Below are positions 12,951 to 44,600 of a stretch of DNA of 64,000 nucleotides, piece by piece. A program made the position numbers and the translations under genes. The DNA comes from Polydactylus sextarius (Eukaryota > Chordata > Actinopteri > Polynemidae). Location: assembly GCA_016801845.1 (NCBI GenBank), contig CM028906.1, positions 13,166,001 through 13,230,000 on the forward strand. The letters run 5' to 3'. Below the pieces are notes generated by a model, which did not search any database, was not told the DNA's origin, and worked only from the letters and a program-made list of their open reading frames with translations. How positions within the stretch are numbered: position 1 is the stretch's first letter; each line of letters begins with the position of its first letter.

Positions 12951-13503
12951 AACCACTCATTGATGTAAGCAGCGCCCACGGCTTAAATGAGCTTCGTTCA
13001 GGAGCATTTCTTAGTTCAGACACGGACGAAGATCAGACACAGGCGCACCCTCCTCCTCCTCCACCACCACCACCACCTCCTCCTCCTCTTCTTCTCTACC
13101 TCTGTACTCTTCCTTCATCTCTCTGTGTCTCTCCATCACCCGTCACCTGTCCACATGCTTCCTCTGGATACTTGTCTCTTGTAAGAGCGCGTCCACCGGT
13201 GCCGCTCCACATGTCATCTCCAGTGTGGTCCCAGTGGAAGCTGTATTCACACTGATGATGTCTGGATGAAGGGCTTCAGCTTCATCTTCCAGCCCTGAAC
13301 ACAGCAGGATCTCGGAGCGGAGAAGGTGCTGGTGGGTGCCGCTGTGTTCTTGGAGCGTGGCTCTGCGTAATGGATTTACTGTTGGCGAAGAAAAGTTGGA
13401 TTTTGTAAAGAGAACCCGCTGCGGATCCCTAAGATGGACACGATAGGAGGGCGTTTTTAAAGAATAATAAGTGCTTTGGGTTGGAATCACACCGTGAGAG
13501 GAA
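12951..13503 (+). promoter_or_regulatory. neto2: Probable neto2 5'UTR/promoter region
   Basis: Precedes the neto2 start codon. It contains a CCT/CCA trinucleotide-rich tract (about 13047-13100) and a short GC-richer stretch. An in-frame TGA at 13495-13497, only six bases before the ATG, closes the reading frame. No confident TATA box or transcription start was identified. Confidence 0.4.
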
Positions 13504-32144
<18,641 letters not shown>

Positions 32145-33950
32145 ATGGAGAGGAGAAGAAAAACAGGAAGAGAATTCACTCAGAGATACAAGATTGAAGA
32201 AGAGACAGGAGGAATCCTATGTTGGTCACTCCTGTTTCTTCTTCTACTAGTTTTATTAGTATTGTGGGAGCATCCCCATTCGTCGTCTCACATGGAGGTT
32301 TGGAAAGAACAGGGAACAAGAAGCAATGGACCAGAAGAGAAAAACATGGAAACCAGTGGCTCTATTCTTCAGAAACTGAAGGATTTCAAATGAAGGAAGC
32401 ATGGAGACATCTTGTCTCTTCTCCAGTCTTTTACTCATTTAATCTCTCCCCCCGTCACGTTAGACTCACAGGAGAATGTTCTCGCATGCAGATCCAGCCT
32501 TCTCTCTGTGTGGAGACCTAAAAGACAAGGAAACCACTCAGATACAGGGAGAGACAAAAGGTGGAGAGACTAACTTTTTACATTTATTCACCTGCCATGC
32601 ACACATATATATGATATATAGTGCGTCTTCTAATAATTTATTTGAGTCTTTATTTTTGTCGGTGTGCCGTACTGTTAAAACCAGTATATATCCTGCCCCA
32701 TGATGATGTTTGGCTTTTAACTCTTTAATCTTTTTCAAATGTTGCTCAGATGATTTTATGAAGATGATCTATCCATGACTTGGTGTTGCAGTTGATGACG
32801 AAGTTACTGTTGTTGATGATGAACAGAAGTATGATGCTGATGATGATGACAATGATGATGTGATATTACAATAATAATTATGTAGTTTTTATGCTTACCT
32901 CACACATACACAGAAGGTACGCTCCATTCAGTCTCTCCTCAGGACGAGCACATGAAGAGACTCTTATTTTGGTAAAAAAAAAAAATTTAAAATAGAGAAG
33001 AGACTATTTCTGCTCTGTGAGCTTTATAGCATATGGGCATTCAGGCAATAAGTAATTGTTTATGGAGTATGAAATGTTTGGTGGTGAGAACTGGACTGAA
33101 TTGAAAATAGCAACCATCCCGCTCCCCAGACTCCACACCTTTATCAGGAGAAAATGTCATTTCTCAATTTCCCCATGAACTCAGTGTTTAAGACAAGCAC
33201 AACCTGTTTCCCTATAGAGACAGACATGTAGCCTATACGGGACTCATTTATTATTTTAACCACTGGTTGTATTATTTCATTCTGTTGAATTAAATGAGAG
33301 CTTACTCACCTCCCTGTGTGCGCTCTTCTGTTCAATCATAGAAATAGCTGGATATTTCACATAAAGGTAAGACGCAGAAAATGACCTCTACAAGGTGTTA
33401 TAATGGGATCGTTATTGACACACAAAAGTGAGTTAGCCATGATTTACTTTAAATTGTGTGAACCTTCGAGCACATGAGTGTAAGTTATTGTTAAAGCTAC
33501 TGAATTTCAGGCTGTTTAATACTAATTGTTGCAATATGATCAGATCTGCCTCATATATTAAAGAATAGGATTAAATACAGAGCAGACATTTCCTTCACTG
33601 CTGTGATGCATTAGTCCTGTCTGATGCTTATAGTATCTTTTTAATATAGCAGATACTCATGGTCACATGTATTATGCTTTAGTGACGTTGTCCCCTTTAT
33701 AGTATATCACAAATGTAAATAATTGCATTGCTGCGCTATGTTATTATTTATAGTTACATTATCCTTGCTGTAAATGTGCTATAATCCCTCTCAGGTTCCT
33801 CTGGCGTCATGGAGGGAGACATGAACATCACTCAAAGGAATGAAATGAAGGCAGCTCCACCTGCAGACAGACTTCACTTGTTATTTGCTGATTAAAAAAA
33901 AAACTGCAAGAAGAACTAAAGACAACTACCTGGACAATAACACACTGTTT
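32145..33950 (+). other. neto2: neto2 3'UTR and downstream intergenic sequence
   Basis: Long AT-rich non-coding region with GAT-rich triplet runs near 32785-32865. I found no AATAAA. ATTAAA variants at 33289-33294, 33557-33562 and 33570-33575 are candidate poly(A) signals. The end of the transcript is unknown. Confidence 0.4.
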
Positions 33951-34400
33951 TCTATATGACAAACCACTCTTTACCAACACAGATGTGGATTATTTTGGCC
34001 CATTTGAGGTCAGAAGAGGATGTGCCATGGTCAAGCATTATTCCCTTCACATGCTTAACTGTCAGAGCACTACATATTGAAGTGGCCCTTTCCCTTGACA
34101 CAGATTCATGTATTAATGCCATACAGCGATTCCAAGCCAGAAGAGGTCAGGTGTCAATCATTCGTTCTGACAACGGTACAAAGTTTGTCAGGGACTGAAA
34201 TAGAGCTGCGAGAGACATTAGCAGAACTGGACCAGTATGGCAACAATGAAGCGATGATGAGAAAAGGAGTGCAGTGGATCTTTAATCTGCCTGCTGCTTC
34301 CCAACACAGAGGCATTTGGAAGCGTCAAAACCGCAGAAAGGTGTTGAGCTGTGTTGTAAGGCAACAGCAGTTGCCTTACAATAGGAACAAATGTGTGTGG
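33950..34400 (+). mobile_element. BEL/Pao-type LTR retrotransposon remnant (integrase fragment, broken)
   Basis: Short reading-frame pieces in different frames resemble the integrase core of BEL/Pao elements: FTCLTVRALHIEVA, SLDTDSCINAIQRF and RSDNGT, the last containing a catalytic-type Asp, followed downstream by a WIFN-PAAS-like piece. The fragment has at least one frame change and in-frame stops. No gag, protease, reverse transcriptase or LTRs are visible next to it. It is a dead 5'- and 3'-truncated copy. Confidence 0.75.
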
Positions 34401-34669
34401 TAAAAGCATAATTAATGTTATTATTATGTCTCTTGTAAAATTAAAAATGAATTGAGGTTTGGAGTAGTCCAAATGTACTTTTGAATTCTTATGTGAATGC
34501 TTATTTGAATTTATATTAATAAGGAGACATGATTGAAAAAGAATTTTTCAGTGGACTCACATCTCAATTATCTTCAAAAACTAAACATGTTGAAACATAA
34601 ACAGCTGACCACGCTGTTGTAGACACGTTAGTCAGTGTTCAATGAAATGTATGATGGGCAGTAGTGGGG

Positions 34670-35165
34670 AATGTGGATCACATCACAGACAGACAGGTGT
34701 TCCTACCTAATGTTGAACTGAAGTCAGTGTGGTTAGTGGCACAACATCATATGAAGCTGTTCACTAAGTCTCCTTGTCATCCTTTTCATCTGTGATAAAG
34801 TCAACATGTAGAAGTCATCCAACATACAAGAGCTTCTCTGAATATCTTGTTACCATGTAGAAGCAGGATCGAGAGATGTAAAGGTTAAACAAAAACAGAT
34901 ACAACACAGTTCCTTTGGATGCTACAGTATTGCTGGACACCACATCTGGGAAACATCCTTGAAGCTCGACATACTATGACCTGTCACTGAGGTAGTCTGT
35001 AATTCAGGCCACGTGGTTGTGGTCTGGATTACAGACACAAACCAGGAGCCTGAGGTGCAGTAGAACCAGGATGTAGGTTCATGGAAGATGGTGGGGCTAC
35101 TGCTGGAACTGTATCCCAGTATTGTGTTGACACAAGGAGATATCTTTGCCCCCCTTTGTGGCCCC
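34670..35165 (-). mobile_element. Non-LTR retrotransposon reverse-transcriptase remnant (broken)
   Basis: Read on the minus strand, decayed pieces resemble the RT palm region of fish CR1/L2/Rex-type LINEs: ITDYLSD, then a pattern like S-N-T-V-A-S-K-G-T-V-L (where intact copies have GAPQGTVL) and an LFNLY-like block. Several stops and frame changes interrupt it, so it is non-functional. Family assignment is tentative. Confidence 0.6.
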
Positions 35166-35572
35166 AACTGCTCCTTCTGAAGCTCTCATGACAGATCACA
35201 TCAGAGGCGCAGTCTACTTGACTAATCAGCTGTTTTAAGTCTCACACTCTCATGCACTAAACAAACTCTTAAATAAAATATTCTGGCAGTGAAAACAGCA
35301 AATAAGACATATTATAACTGTATATTTTGTGTGTATTTAATGTGAAATAAAATATAAAAATGATTCATAATACAATAACTTTATGTGGTGTGTTGTTTTT
35401 GAGTAAGTGAGATCAGCCGTTATACAACATACCGGCAGCCTGGAGGCAGCAGCGGACACACACAGCGTCTAACTTCCCGGAAACAGAGACACGAGGTGAG
35501 AAAAACATTTTCCACCGGCTCTTTCTCTTTGTCCATCCACCTCCCCGCTGAAGCAACATCCACAGCAACACC
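35166..35572 (+). promoter_or_regulatory. dnaja2: dnaja2 upstream region and 5'UTR
   Basis: The last 170 bases before the dnaja2 ATG become GC-richer than the sequence upstream. They contain TTCCCGGAA (35474-35482), a perfect 9-bp palindrome that fits both a STAT-type TTCN3GAA site and overlapping ETS GGAA cores. No TATA box is obvious, as expected for a housekeeping chaperone. Confidence 0.4.
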
Positions 35573-35650
35573 ATGGCGAATGTTGCCGATACTAAACTAT
35601 ACGACATCCTCGGAGTCTCTCCGTCCGCAACTGATAACGAGCTGAAAAAG
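35573..35650 (+). CDS. dnaja2: dnaja2 coding exon 1
   Basis: 78 nt, MANVADTKLYDILGVSPSAT..., helix I and the start of helix II of the J domain. Donor gtaaca. Confidence 0.95.
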
Positions 35651-38600
35651 GTAACAACACAACAAAGTCCGGATATACTGTGAAATAACAATATATGCCT
35701 GTTAAGAATGTCTAAACGTCAGAATCCCCACCATCAGGAAATGCGTTGCTATGCGCAGCTAGCTAGCATTAGCTCTCAATTGAGCTAGCATGCTAAACCA
35801 GTAAGCTAACTGGCCTGATTGATCATATGACGATGCTGCTTTAACGTGTTACTATTATGTGTTCTGAGAAAACTGTTGTTTTTATTTAGCACTGTATCTT
35901 TAATAGCCTTGTTTCCTCTCGGTTCACATGGATACTGCTAACACAGAGCGAAATTCAGTTAATTGGGTTGTAAGAATCAAATGATTGACCTCACGTTAGC
36001 ATTAGCTCAGGTGTTTCCCATGGAGCTAGCCGAGCCTGTCGAAGGTTGTAGAAAGAGGCAGTTTGTGGGTTACAAGCGCTAAAAACCACCAACTAACACA
36101 CTTTAGGGAAGAGAGAGATATTGACAGGAGGATGGCTCCAATTTTAATCTTTAGGACATATGTTTGTAGTAGCGTGACTGAACGTCACTTAATCCAGACA
36201 TTTTCTTAACATTAACCCAATGTAACGCGTACCATAAAACTAAATTATTGTTATTATAATTATGTCGACACAATTGCAATAGAGCCAAAATGTTCTGTCA
36301 CTTCGTGGTTTTACAGAGGCGTCTTATGACATAACGTTAAATGTTAGCGTTTAGTTGGATTGTTAATGTCAAATCCAGCTCTCACTAGCATCAGTTAGCT
36401 AGCTACATACAGCGTGTCGATTTAACCATTTGGTTGTGAACTGTTGTAGCTGTATCTCTAACCTTGTATCTTTTTAATGTGCGACATTTAAAGAACTATT
36501 TCCACCACTTAACGCATTTTATCAATTTAGCCAACACTAGGTAATGATTGTTGTCCGATCGCTAGCTAGTGTTAGCAAGATATGCTAATTAGCACACGCA
36601 CGTTTACCGTTAGCGATTAAATTGTCAGACATTTTGAACTGCCATTTTTTGACAAAAGGGTAATTCCGGATATAATGTACAACATGACAAACTTGTAGTT
36701 TTTTGAAACGCTTAAACTATTAAACTCAAACTTCACATTAATTAGAAGCGTAACGCAGTAACGGAAGTGCGGTCCGTTGTAACGATATGCGGTAGTTACA
36801 CAGTAACGTGTGATTGCGTAAACAGTTGATCGATTTCTTTCATGTGTTTGGCTCATGTCACTGTTCGATTCCAGTGAAGAACGCACGTCAGTAATCAAAT
36901 TATCAGCGACTGACATTTCGTCTTTTTTATCTGTTCCGCAGGCATACCGGAAACTGGCAAAAGAATATCACCCTGACAAAAACCCAAATGCTGGTGACAA
37001 GGTAAGACATTCGTGACAGTGCTTAGCTTTAAATTGGACTGAAGCTGCTCATGATGTCCATGTGGATGGGTAGTGCTGTTTCCTTGTAAAAGAAAATGGG
37101 AACAGGAATTACAAATACACATGACGTTTTGATTCGGGTGGTTTTGGGCCTCATCAGAGAGGCTTTAAATAAGATGCTTTGAGACCAAGTGCTTGGAAGC
37201 AGATCCATCTCCTTATGGGTAGTCTTAAATTTTCAGGTTAGAAATGTGCTTGGACAAAGCTATAGCCAGGGGTAGCTAAAGCAAAGTATTTGGTGAATTT
37301 AAAGTCTTAATGTTTTATAATTTATTCAGCATTGTCAGTGCAGTATTACTTAGTTTGCAATAAGGCAATGCTTCTTTGTAGTAGTTCTTCTTACATTTCC
37401 CATTCCTCCCCTTCACCATTATCTCACACCCCCTACTGCTCTACATAATATTGTAATTGGCTTCTCAAGTAGTATTATTCACATTATTAGCAGAATTTTT
37501 ACACATTAAGTCCCTCTTTTTATCTTTCCGTATAGAAGAGTGCCATTTTCTCAGCAGGTCATCAAAGCGCTAGCAATAGGAAATGGCAGCTTGGGACAAT
37601 TAAGCCTCAAGGTGGTTTTATGTAATGGTGAAAACACTGGTATTTAAGCAAATTAAGTGCGGGCCAGCTCATGATTTCCTTTCTAATGTCAATGAGACAA
37701 ATTTGTAGGTCATTTTGAACTCTTGTCAAGATAATGTGAAGGGTACTGATTGAACTGTACAGTATCGGTTAAGATTGTAGTTTTGGGCATTGAATCATTG
37801 TTCTTTCAGATGTCAGATAATTGATATAGCTTATGTTTGAGTCAAATCTGTTTGTCTTGTCATTTTCTTACCACGGAACATATTAATGCCTTTATGGGAT
37901 GTTGAATGACAGGGCGTGTGATTAGGCATTGTATGGCGCTTGTAACAATACAGCAATCTTAAGCTTGCTTTACTCTGATTGTAGTTGTGTTCCCTCCACA
38001 TCTGAGGTGAAAGGCTAATAGAAATATTACCACGGTGCAAGGGTCTTACAGAAAATGGATGATAGCTCTTTATTAAATATGAACCTCCTGTGTGACAGTT
38101 ATTAACAACTTCAGTCTTTTTGCATAGGCCTCTGGTGTTTACCTATTAACAGATGTCCACATCAGACAATGGACATAATTTAAAATAATGAAACATATGT
38201 ATAATTAATCTTTGAAGGAAAAACTCGGACTCTAATCACTAGATTTCCTGTTTTTTCTTCTCTCATTATTCAGTCTTCTGCTCCAATCACAGCTCATTAT
38301 CTCAAAAATATCTACTTTGGTACTATTATAGGTATTTAATGTACTCCAGGATACACATAGCTGACGGTGCAGATTTACTAGACAGTTGTTGTAACTGTAG
38401 AACAACATTTTATTTGCAATGTTAGTGTTGGTGTCACCTGACAGCAGATGTTTTCCTCTTCATTTGGCATTTTAGCACATTTTCCCATATGTACCACTCT
38501 TAGCAGCACCATATGGACTCCTGTAATGTCTGTTTCAGCTGGTATTTCTGCTGTCCATTTTCTAATTCTGGGTAAAACTCTTGTTTTCATTATGTACGGA

Positions 38601-41600
38601 TGGATTTGAGAAGTTGCCGTTATTGATCAGTCCTGTTCTGTTACTTAGTTTTAGTTACTAGTTGCTTAGTTTCACTGTTTGCTTTCAGACTCTATAAACC
38701 AGTAAGAGAATGAGGTACTGCCCCAGCAGTTTCTGAATGTTGTTGAGCCAGTCAGAAGGAAAGTTTAAAGAGGCCTGAGCAAATATCGCTTGTCTCAATC
38801 AGAGGCTTAACTGAGGAGCTTCTTAACAGGGAATTTCTGATAAACAGTGGTTTTGTTGAACTGTGAATCACGCAGAGATACTCTTGTGGTGTCCTAGAAT
38901 CAAAATATAGAGATTGAAACAAGCACGATTGGTTCAAGTTTTGGCTAGTAGCGGCTGTTTTGTGTGTGTCTGAATTTGCAGGGGGTGGTTTTGCTGTGTT
39001 ATTATTGGTGTTGTGACCAATTTATCTCATTTTAGTCATTGTGTGTTTGATTTCTGTCCTCTCTAATATAGTTCAAAGAAATCAGCTTCGCCTATGAGGT
39101 GCTTACTAATCCCGAAAAGAGGGAACTCTATGATCGCTGTGGGGAAAAAGGCTTGCGGGAAGGAGGTGGGGGTGGCCCTGGGATGGACGACATCTTCTCC
39201 CACATCTTTGGTGGTGGACTCTTCGGCTTCATGGGCCAGGGGAGTCGCTCCAGGAACGGAGGTCGGAGGAGAGGAGAGGACATGGTCCATCCCCTCAAGT
39301 AAGACCAAATTTTAGTTAAAGACGTGTGTTTGATGTTGGCTCCGTGTTTTCATGAAACTGTATGTTAACGTCATATTTGTTATACAGGGTGTCATTGGAG
39401 GACCTTTACAATGGCAAAACAACTAAACTACAACTTAGCAAGAACGTTCTGTGTAGCACTTGTAATGGGTAAGTTGTGTAACCAATATGGTGGTGTAGTT
39501 CTCACTGATGCCCGTTTGATTATTTAGTATATTTTGTTGTTGGTGGTTGATGGTGCAATGTATCTCTGGGTGTGTGTATATACAGACAGGGAGGAAAGAC
39601 GGGTGCTGTACAAAAGTGTACAACATGTCGGGGGCGTGGCATGCGCATCATGATCAGACAGCTGGCACCAGGGATGGTACAACAGATGCAGTCTGTGTGT
39701 ACTGATTGTAATGGTGAAGGTAAGAAGCACAATGATCAGACTTTTTTTTTTTTTTTTCAGTTTTATTGAGTCTTGACCTGCCTCACCTCGTTTGCTCTAA
39801 CCCAACCCAGGTGAAGTTATCAGCGAGAAGGATCGCTGTAGAAAATGCGAGGGCAAGAAAGTCGTGAAGGAGGTGAAGATCCTGGAGGTTCACGTGGACA
39901 AAGGCATGAAACACAACCAGAAAATTACCTTCGGGGGAGAAGCTGACCAGGCACCTGGTGTTGAGCCCGGGGATATTGTCCTTGTCCTGCAGGAAAAAGA
40001 GCATGAGGTAGATGGGCCAGCCTCCTAACACTGTAGCCATATTCATCTTGCCCTGCCCTTTATATCCCCTATGTATCTCTTTTTTATTATTATTATTATT
40101 ATTATTATTTAGGACACGGCTTTGCTTTTATCCTAGTTTTATTTGTCAGTTACTAATTATTTCCTGACCGTGTGAAAATGACCTTGGTTCGAAGCCAGAT
40201 TTCCTCACCTGGCCACAATTTCCCATTGGAGCTTAGATTGCTATGTGGGCTGCAGTTTCTCTGCCAGAGAAGTTCTCCTCCTCCTATTCTTTAAATGTAC
40301 CACATGTCTGGAGGCATCCATTTGAGGATTTTGGTCACTGCTATATTAGACACAGGAATGGGGTGACAGTTTGTATATAGTATATACTCTACAATGAACT
40401 GTAGCAGTGCAGTTTGTGGCTTATACTCAGTAAAATGTTTCAGTGTTGGTCTTCTTCCCCTCTGTAATGTAAACCCCTAAGTGTTATGGTGCAGCATAGC
40501 TTGTATTTAACATTTAGCAAGACTGACTTTAAAAATTCATCTGGAAGAACTGGAAATACTTATGTCAGATCAAAAATCTGTTTTATAAGGAAGGCTGTGT
40601 TAAGTGTGAAAAATTTATGTATTTTAAAACCATTGGAAGCAATTGGAGAACCTTCTAGAGAGTTTTTCCACCCTCATTATACATCCCTACTTGCTCAGGT
40701 AAGTTGGTTGCGATCAGTGCTTTAGATAATTGACCCGTTCATCGTGTTTCTCTGCCTTCTACTTTACCAGTTGGCTGGATTCCCTCCCTCGCTGGATCAG
40801 ATGAAAGTTTCTTTATCTGCAGTGTTTGGAGCAATGAAATTAGGGTGCAAAGGCCAACTAGGCTAGTGCACTGCTGTATATCAACACACCAGGGTTTAGT
40901 CACAACTGTTGTTTCTTTTGTTTGTTTCCTTCAAATGCATATTATAGAATGTGCTGAGTGCATGAAGTCCTGAATGTTTTAGAAGAATGCAAATTAGAAT
41001 TCTACTGGCTGATGAACGGGCATAACCAGTTTCAGTATGATTACATTTTTTTTCCTAAACATATTCGCACAATGAATACACCACAAAATCAACTGGGAAA
41101 CAACAGTTACATGAGCAGTTGGTCACAGTAGTTGGATCCAGCTGGCGGTGCCTCAAACCTCTCAACCGTCTGAGTACCGACGACCAGATTGTCTTGACAG
41201 AGCTGTGCTGTCAGAGCTGCGCTGTGTACAGATTTAGATTTAGGACATGAGATTACTTAAGCTGGTACTTGTCATGATCAATATCGGCCATTTTGGAATT
41301 TAATGTAGCTCTGTTTTTTGAAGAAAAAAAACTTACTTGATGTGTAACATTGTGTGTTATTGGTTATTACAACATTCACGAAAGTGTTTTTTTTTTTTGT
41401 TTGTTTTAAGTTAAAAAGTAATGTAGCTGTGACTCACTGTGGTTTGGTCATTCTGGCCGTCTTGCATTCAATCTATACATCATGTCTCTGAGACGTAAAG
41501 AAGATAAAGGCTGGAAAAAGCCCAAAATGATCTGAGCTCACAGTGAAGCAATATCACCTGTTCGACAGAACAGATAATCTGCCTGATGTCATCACAAACA

Positions 41601-44600
41601 GTGGAGATGACTTAATGAGCAGACTTTTACTTTCTGTCCTGTCTGTGTTTGAAGTGATAACGTGAGTGTTTATAATTGGTTAAAGCTTCTGCTGTTTACA
41701 GTTGTGTGTGTGGGACGGCATTTATGTTTTTGCACTATGATGACGCCCTGATAAATGGTGCAGGATTTTTTTTATTCGTCTCGCTCAGTTATTCAGCAGG
41801 AAAGCTGATACATGTATTAGTCATATTTTTAGTCCACAGTTTTGTAACCAGGAAATACATTTTCCTGTAAAAATGTTATACTCAAATATTCGGGGTGGCT
41901 TTGATCAGTCACCTCACTATCCAGTAAACCACATGTTTCGGAGGAAACCTCAGATGTTCCATTTCTCAGTAATTGGCTTGTCTTTGGTTAAGCTAATGAC
42001 GTAGACCACACCTATGTGTTCCTAATAATTTAAGAGTCATCAGTCTCTCAATAATTTATGACACAAGTCACATAAGCACCTGGCATTTCTGGGTGTTGCT
42101 GCAATAATGAGCTGATGAGTTATCTGTTGAAAAACAATTATCCATTTGGCAGCTGATTCTTAATCATCCCAGGTAGCTCATTATGTTCCCTCAGTGGTGG
42201 ACATGGACTTGTACAAGGCAGGTCGCCTCTGACTATGCAAAGTAATTTAGTCTGAACTGGAACAGCAGGCTGAGCTGCAGCAAAGCCCCTGGCTCTTTCT
42301 CTCTGGGGATGTTTGTCATTTATGTCAGACAATGTCATAGATAAAAGCAAAGTAGGTTACTAGAACTGGCAACAGTAACACAGGTGGCTGAAAAGAATCT
42401 GGACTCTGTATGTTGACACGTCACCTCTATGATAAATACATTGACGAGAGGTAGAGTGTTGCATCAAAAACATAAAAACCAGTTAGTTTCTGTGTCAGTA
42501 GGTTAATTTACTTTTCAACTGAGTCACCAGAGACAAGTTTCTGTGGATGTAACCTGCACTGATTTGTAAAGCCTGGTCACAAAGTATTTCAAGTTGCTTT
42601 ATTCTATCATCAACTGACAAATGTTCCGTTATGTTTGATATACACCTTCAAAGTCACAAAAAGTTCATCAAGCAGGATTTCCAACCTTTTCTTTCTCTAT
42701 CTTCAGACATTCAAACGAGATGGCAATGACCTGTTCATGAACTATAAGATCGGCCTGGTGGAGGCGCTGTGCGGCTTCCAGTTCATGCTGAAACACTTAG
42801 ACGGCAGACAGATTGTTGTGAAGTATCCTGCTGGCAAAGTCATTGAACCAGGTAAGACTCTTCTGTTACTTCATCTACAGTTTAGTTGGATTTGTGTTGC
42901 AAAAGAAAAAGTATTAACAGGCAAATTTTCTTAACGCAGACATATCACACATTACATCTTCATTACGTGTAGATAAAATAATAAATAAAATGGCATCCTC
43001 CTACACATTCCAAGGTCAGTTTTGCATCTGCTCTGTATGAAGTTAAAAGGCAGAGCATCATGAAAATAGTCGGATCTCTTCCTCTTTGCTGTTCTCTCTC
43101 TCTGTCACAGTCAACGAAACCTTTCTGAACAACAGAAAGTGATTTCTAAAAGCCGTCAGCCTTCAACTCCAAAGCCTACAGGAAAAAACTGTAAATATTT
43201 TCGTGCCAGTATTCTTTCCAACCAACATAAACCTGTCTGTGCAGCACACAAGACAGCATGGCTACCGTCATCATTAGAGGGTGACAGAAATGGATGGGGC
43301 ACGTAGACACCAGACAGAAAGGGGAAAATGAACAGAGCCAAGAACAGACGGTGTCAGACAGTAGAGGGAGAACAAAAGACCCCAAACCACCCCGGGGGGT
43401 ATTATTAAGACACTGGCAACAGAACAGACGGGAGCGACTATCATTTGTTGCTGCCCTGCTTGCCACCAGCCATAAAGGGCAGGAAGTGAAAAAGTTTGCT
43501 GCCACGCAACCCCCCCATCCCACCTCTGCCCCAGCTCTGCACACATCCAATTATTCTGCAGCCTATTACACCTCCTGCTCTTTGTGGTCACCTGTAATGT
43601 GTCTGCAAATGATTCAGTCGCAAATCATAAACACTGTATTAACCAGCATCCTGATGCCGCTGTGCTGCGACCATAAAATCCTTATTTTATAGCTCTGTTG
43701 GGGGAAAAAAACAGTTAATGAAAGCAGCTCTTTTGTACATTCAGCTACATTGACACCTCTAAAGGTTATTTCAACTTGTAGCCACGACCGTCCGTGAGTT
43801 GGCTCCGGTCATCATTTTACCTCGTACACTCTGAAACACCAAGCCAGCAAATTTACACCCCGGAGGCCGATGTGTGGGCAGAAAGTGCTTTTGTTTTTTC
43901 ATCTGGACTGAAAAAGATACATTCACAAATTTAAGGGTCTTAATGTGGACGTGCTCTGAGTCCCAGCTGAGAGCTGAACGCAGCAAGGAGGCTCCGTTTT
44001 ACAGTGTACTTGGACCTGAGTGCTCAAGTCAAGGACACACAGCAGTAGTTGATAAATGAGGGCAGCGTGGGGTCATCAGCATCCTCAACGACTTCCACAA
44101 AGACTTCCTTTAGGTGACGCATACACCATATGCATTATGAGAAACTGTACAGAAAACTGTGCATAAATCTTGGTTTTGTTTGTTTGCTATTATTTTAACA
44201 CACTGCATCTTTTCCAGGCTCAGTGCGGGTGGTGCGAGGAGAGGGCATGCCACAGTACCGAAACCCCTTCGAGAAGGGAGACCTGTATGTGAAGTTCGAC
44301 GTCCAGTTCCCCGACAACAACTGGATCAGCCCTGAGAAACTTGCGGTATGACACCTTCCTCCTCTGGTTATTAACTGGCTGTCAGGCTTTGATTTTTCTT
44401 CTCCATAGATACAAACATTCAGATCATGTTCGCTAGAACTAATCCTTCGTAATTTACCAGTGATACAAACCTTCATCCCTCTGAGAGGACAGCGCTGATG
44501 TCACATAGACACAAAATAAACATATAACTTTAAATTACAGGAACTCAAGTCTTTTAATTAATTACTTATAACTATATTATGGTTTTCACTAATGACTAAT

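Noticed and set aside
43156..43692. Overlapping frames of 61-132 codons on both strands in dnaja2 intron 7
   Set aside because: Mutually overlapping, no known motif, and located between two well-supported exons; most likely chance in a GC-richer patch.
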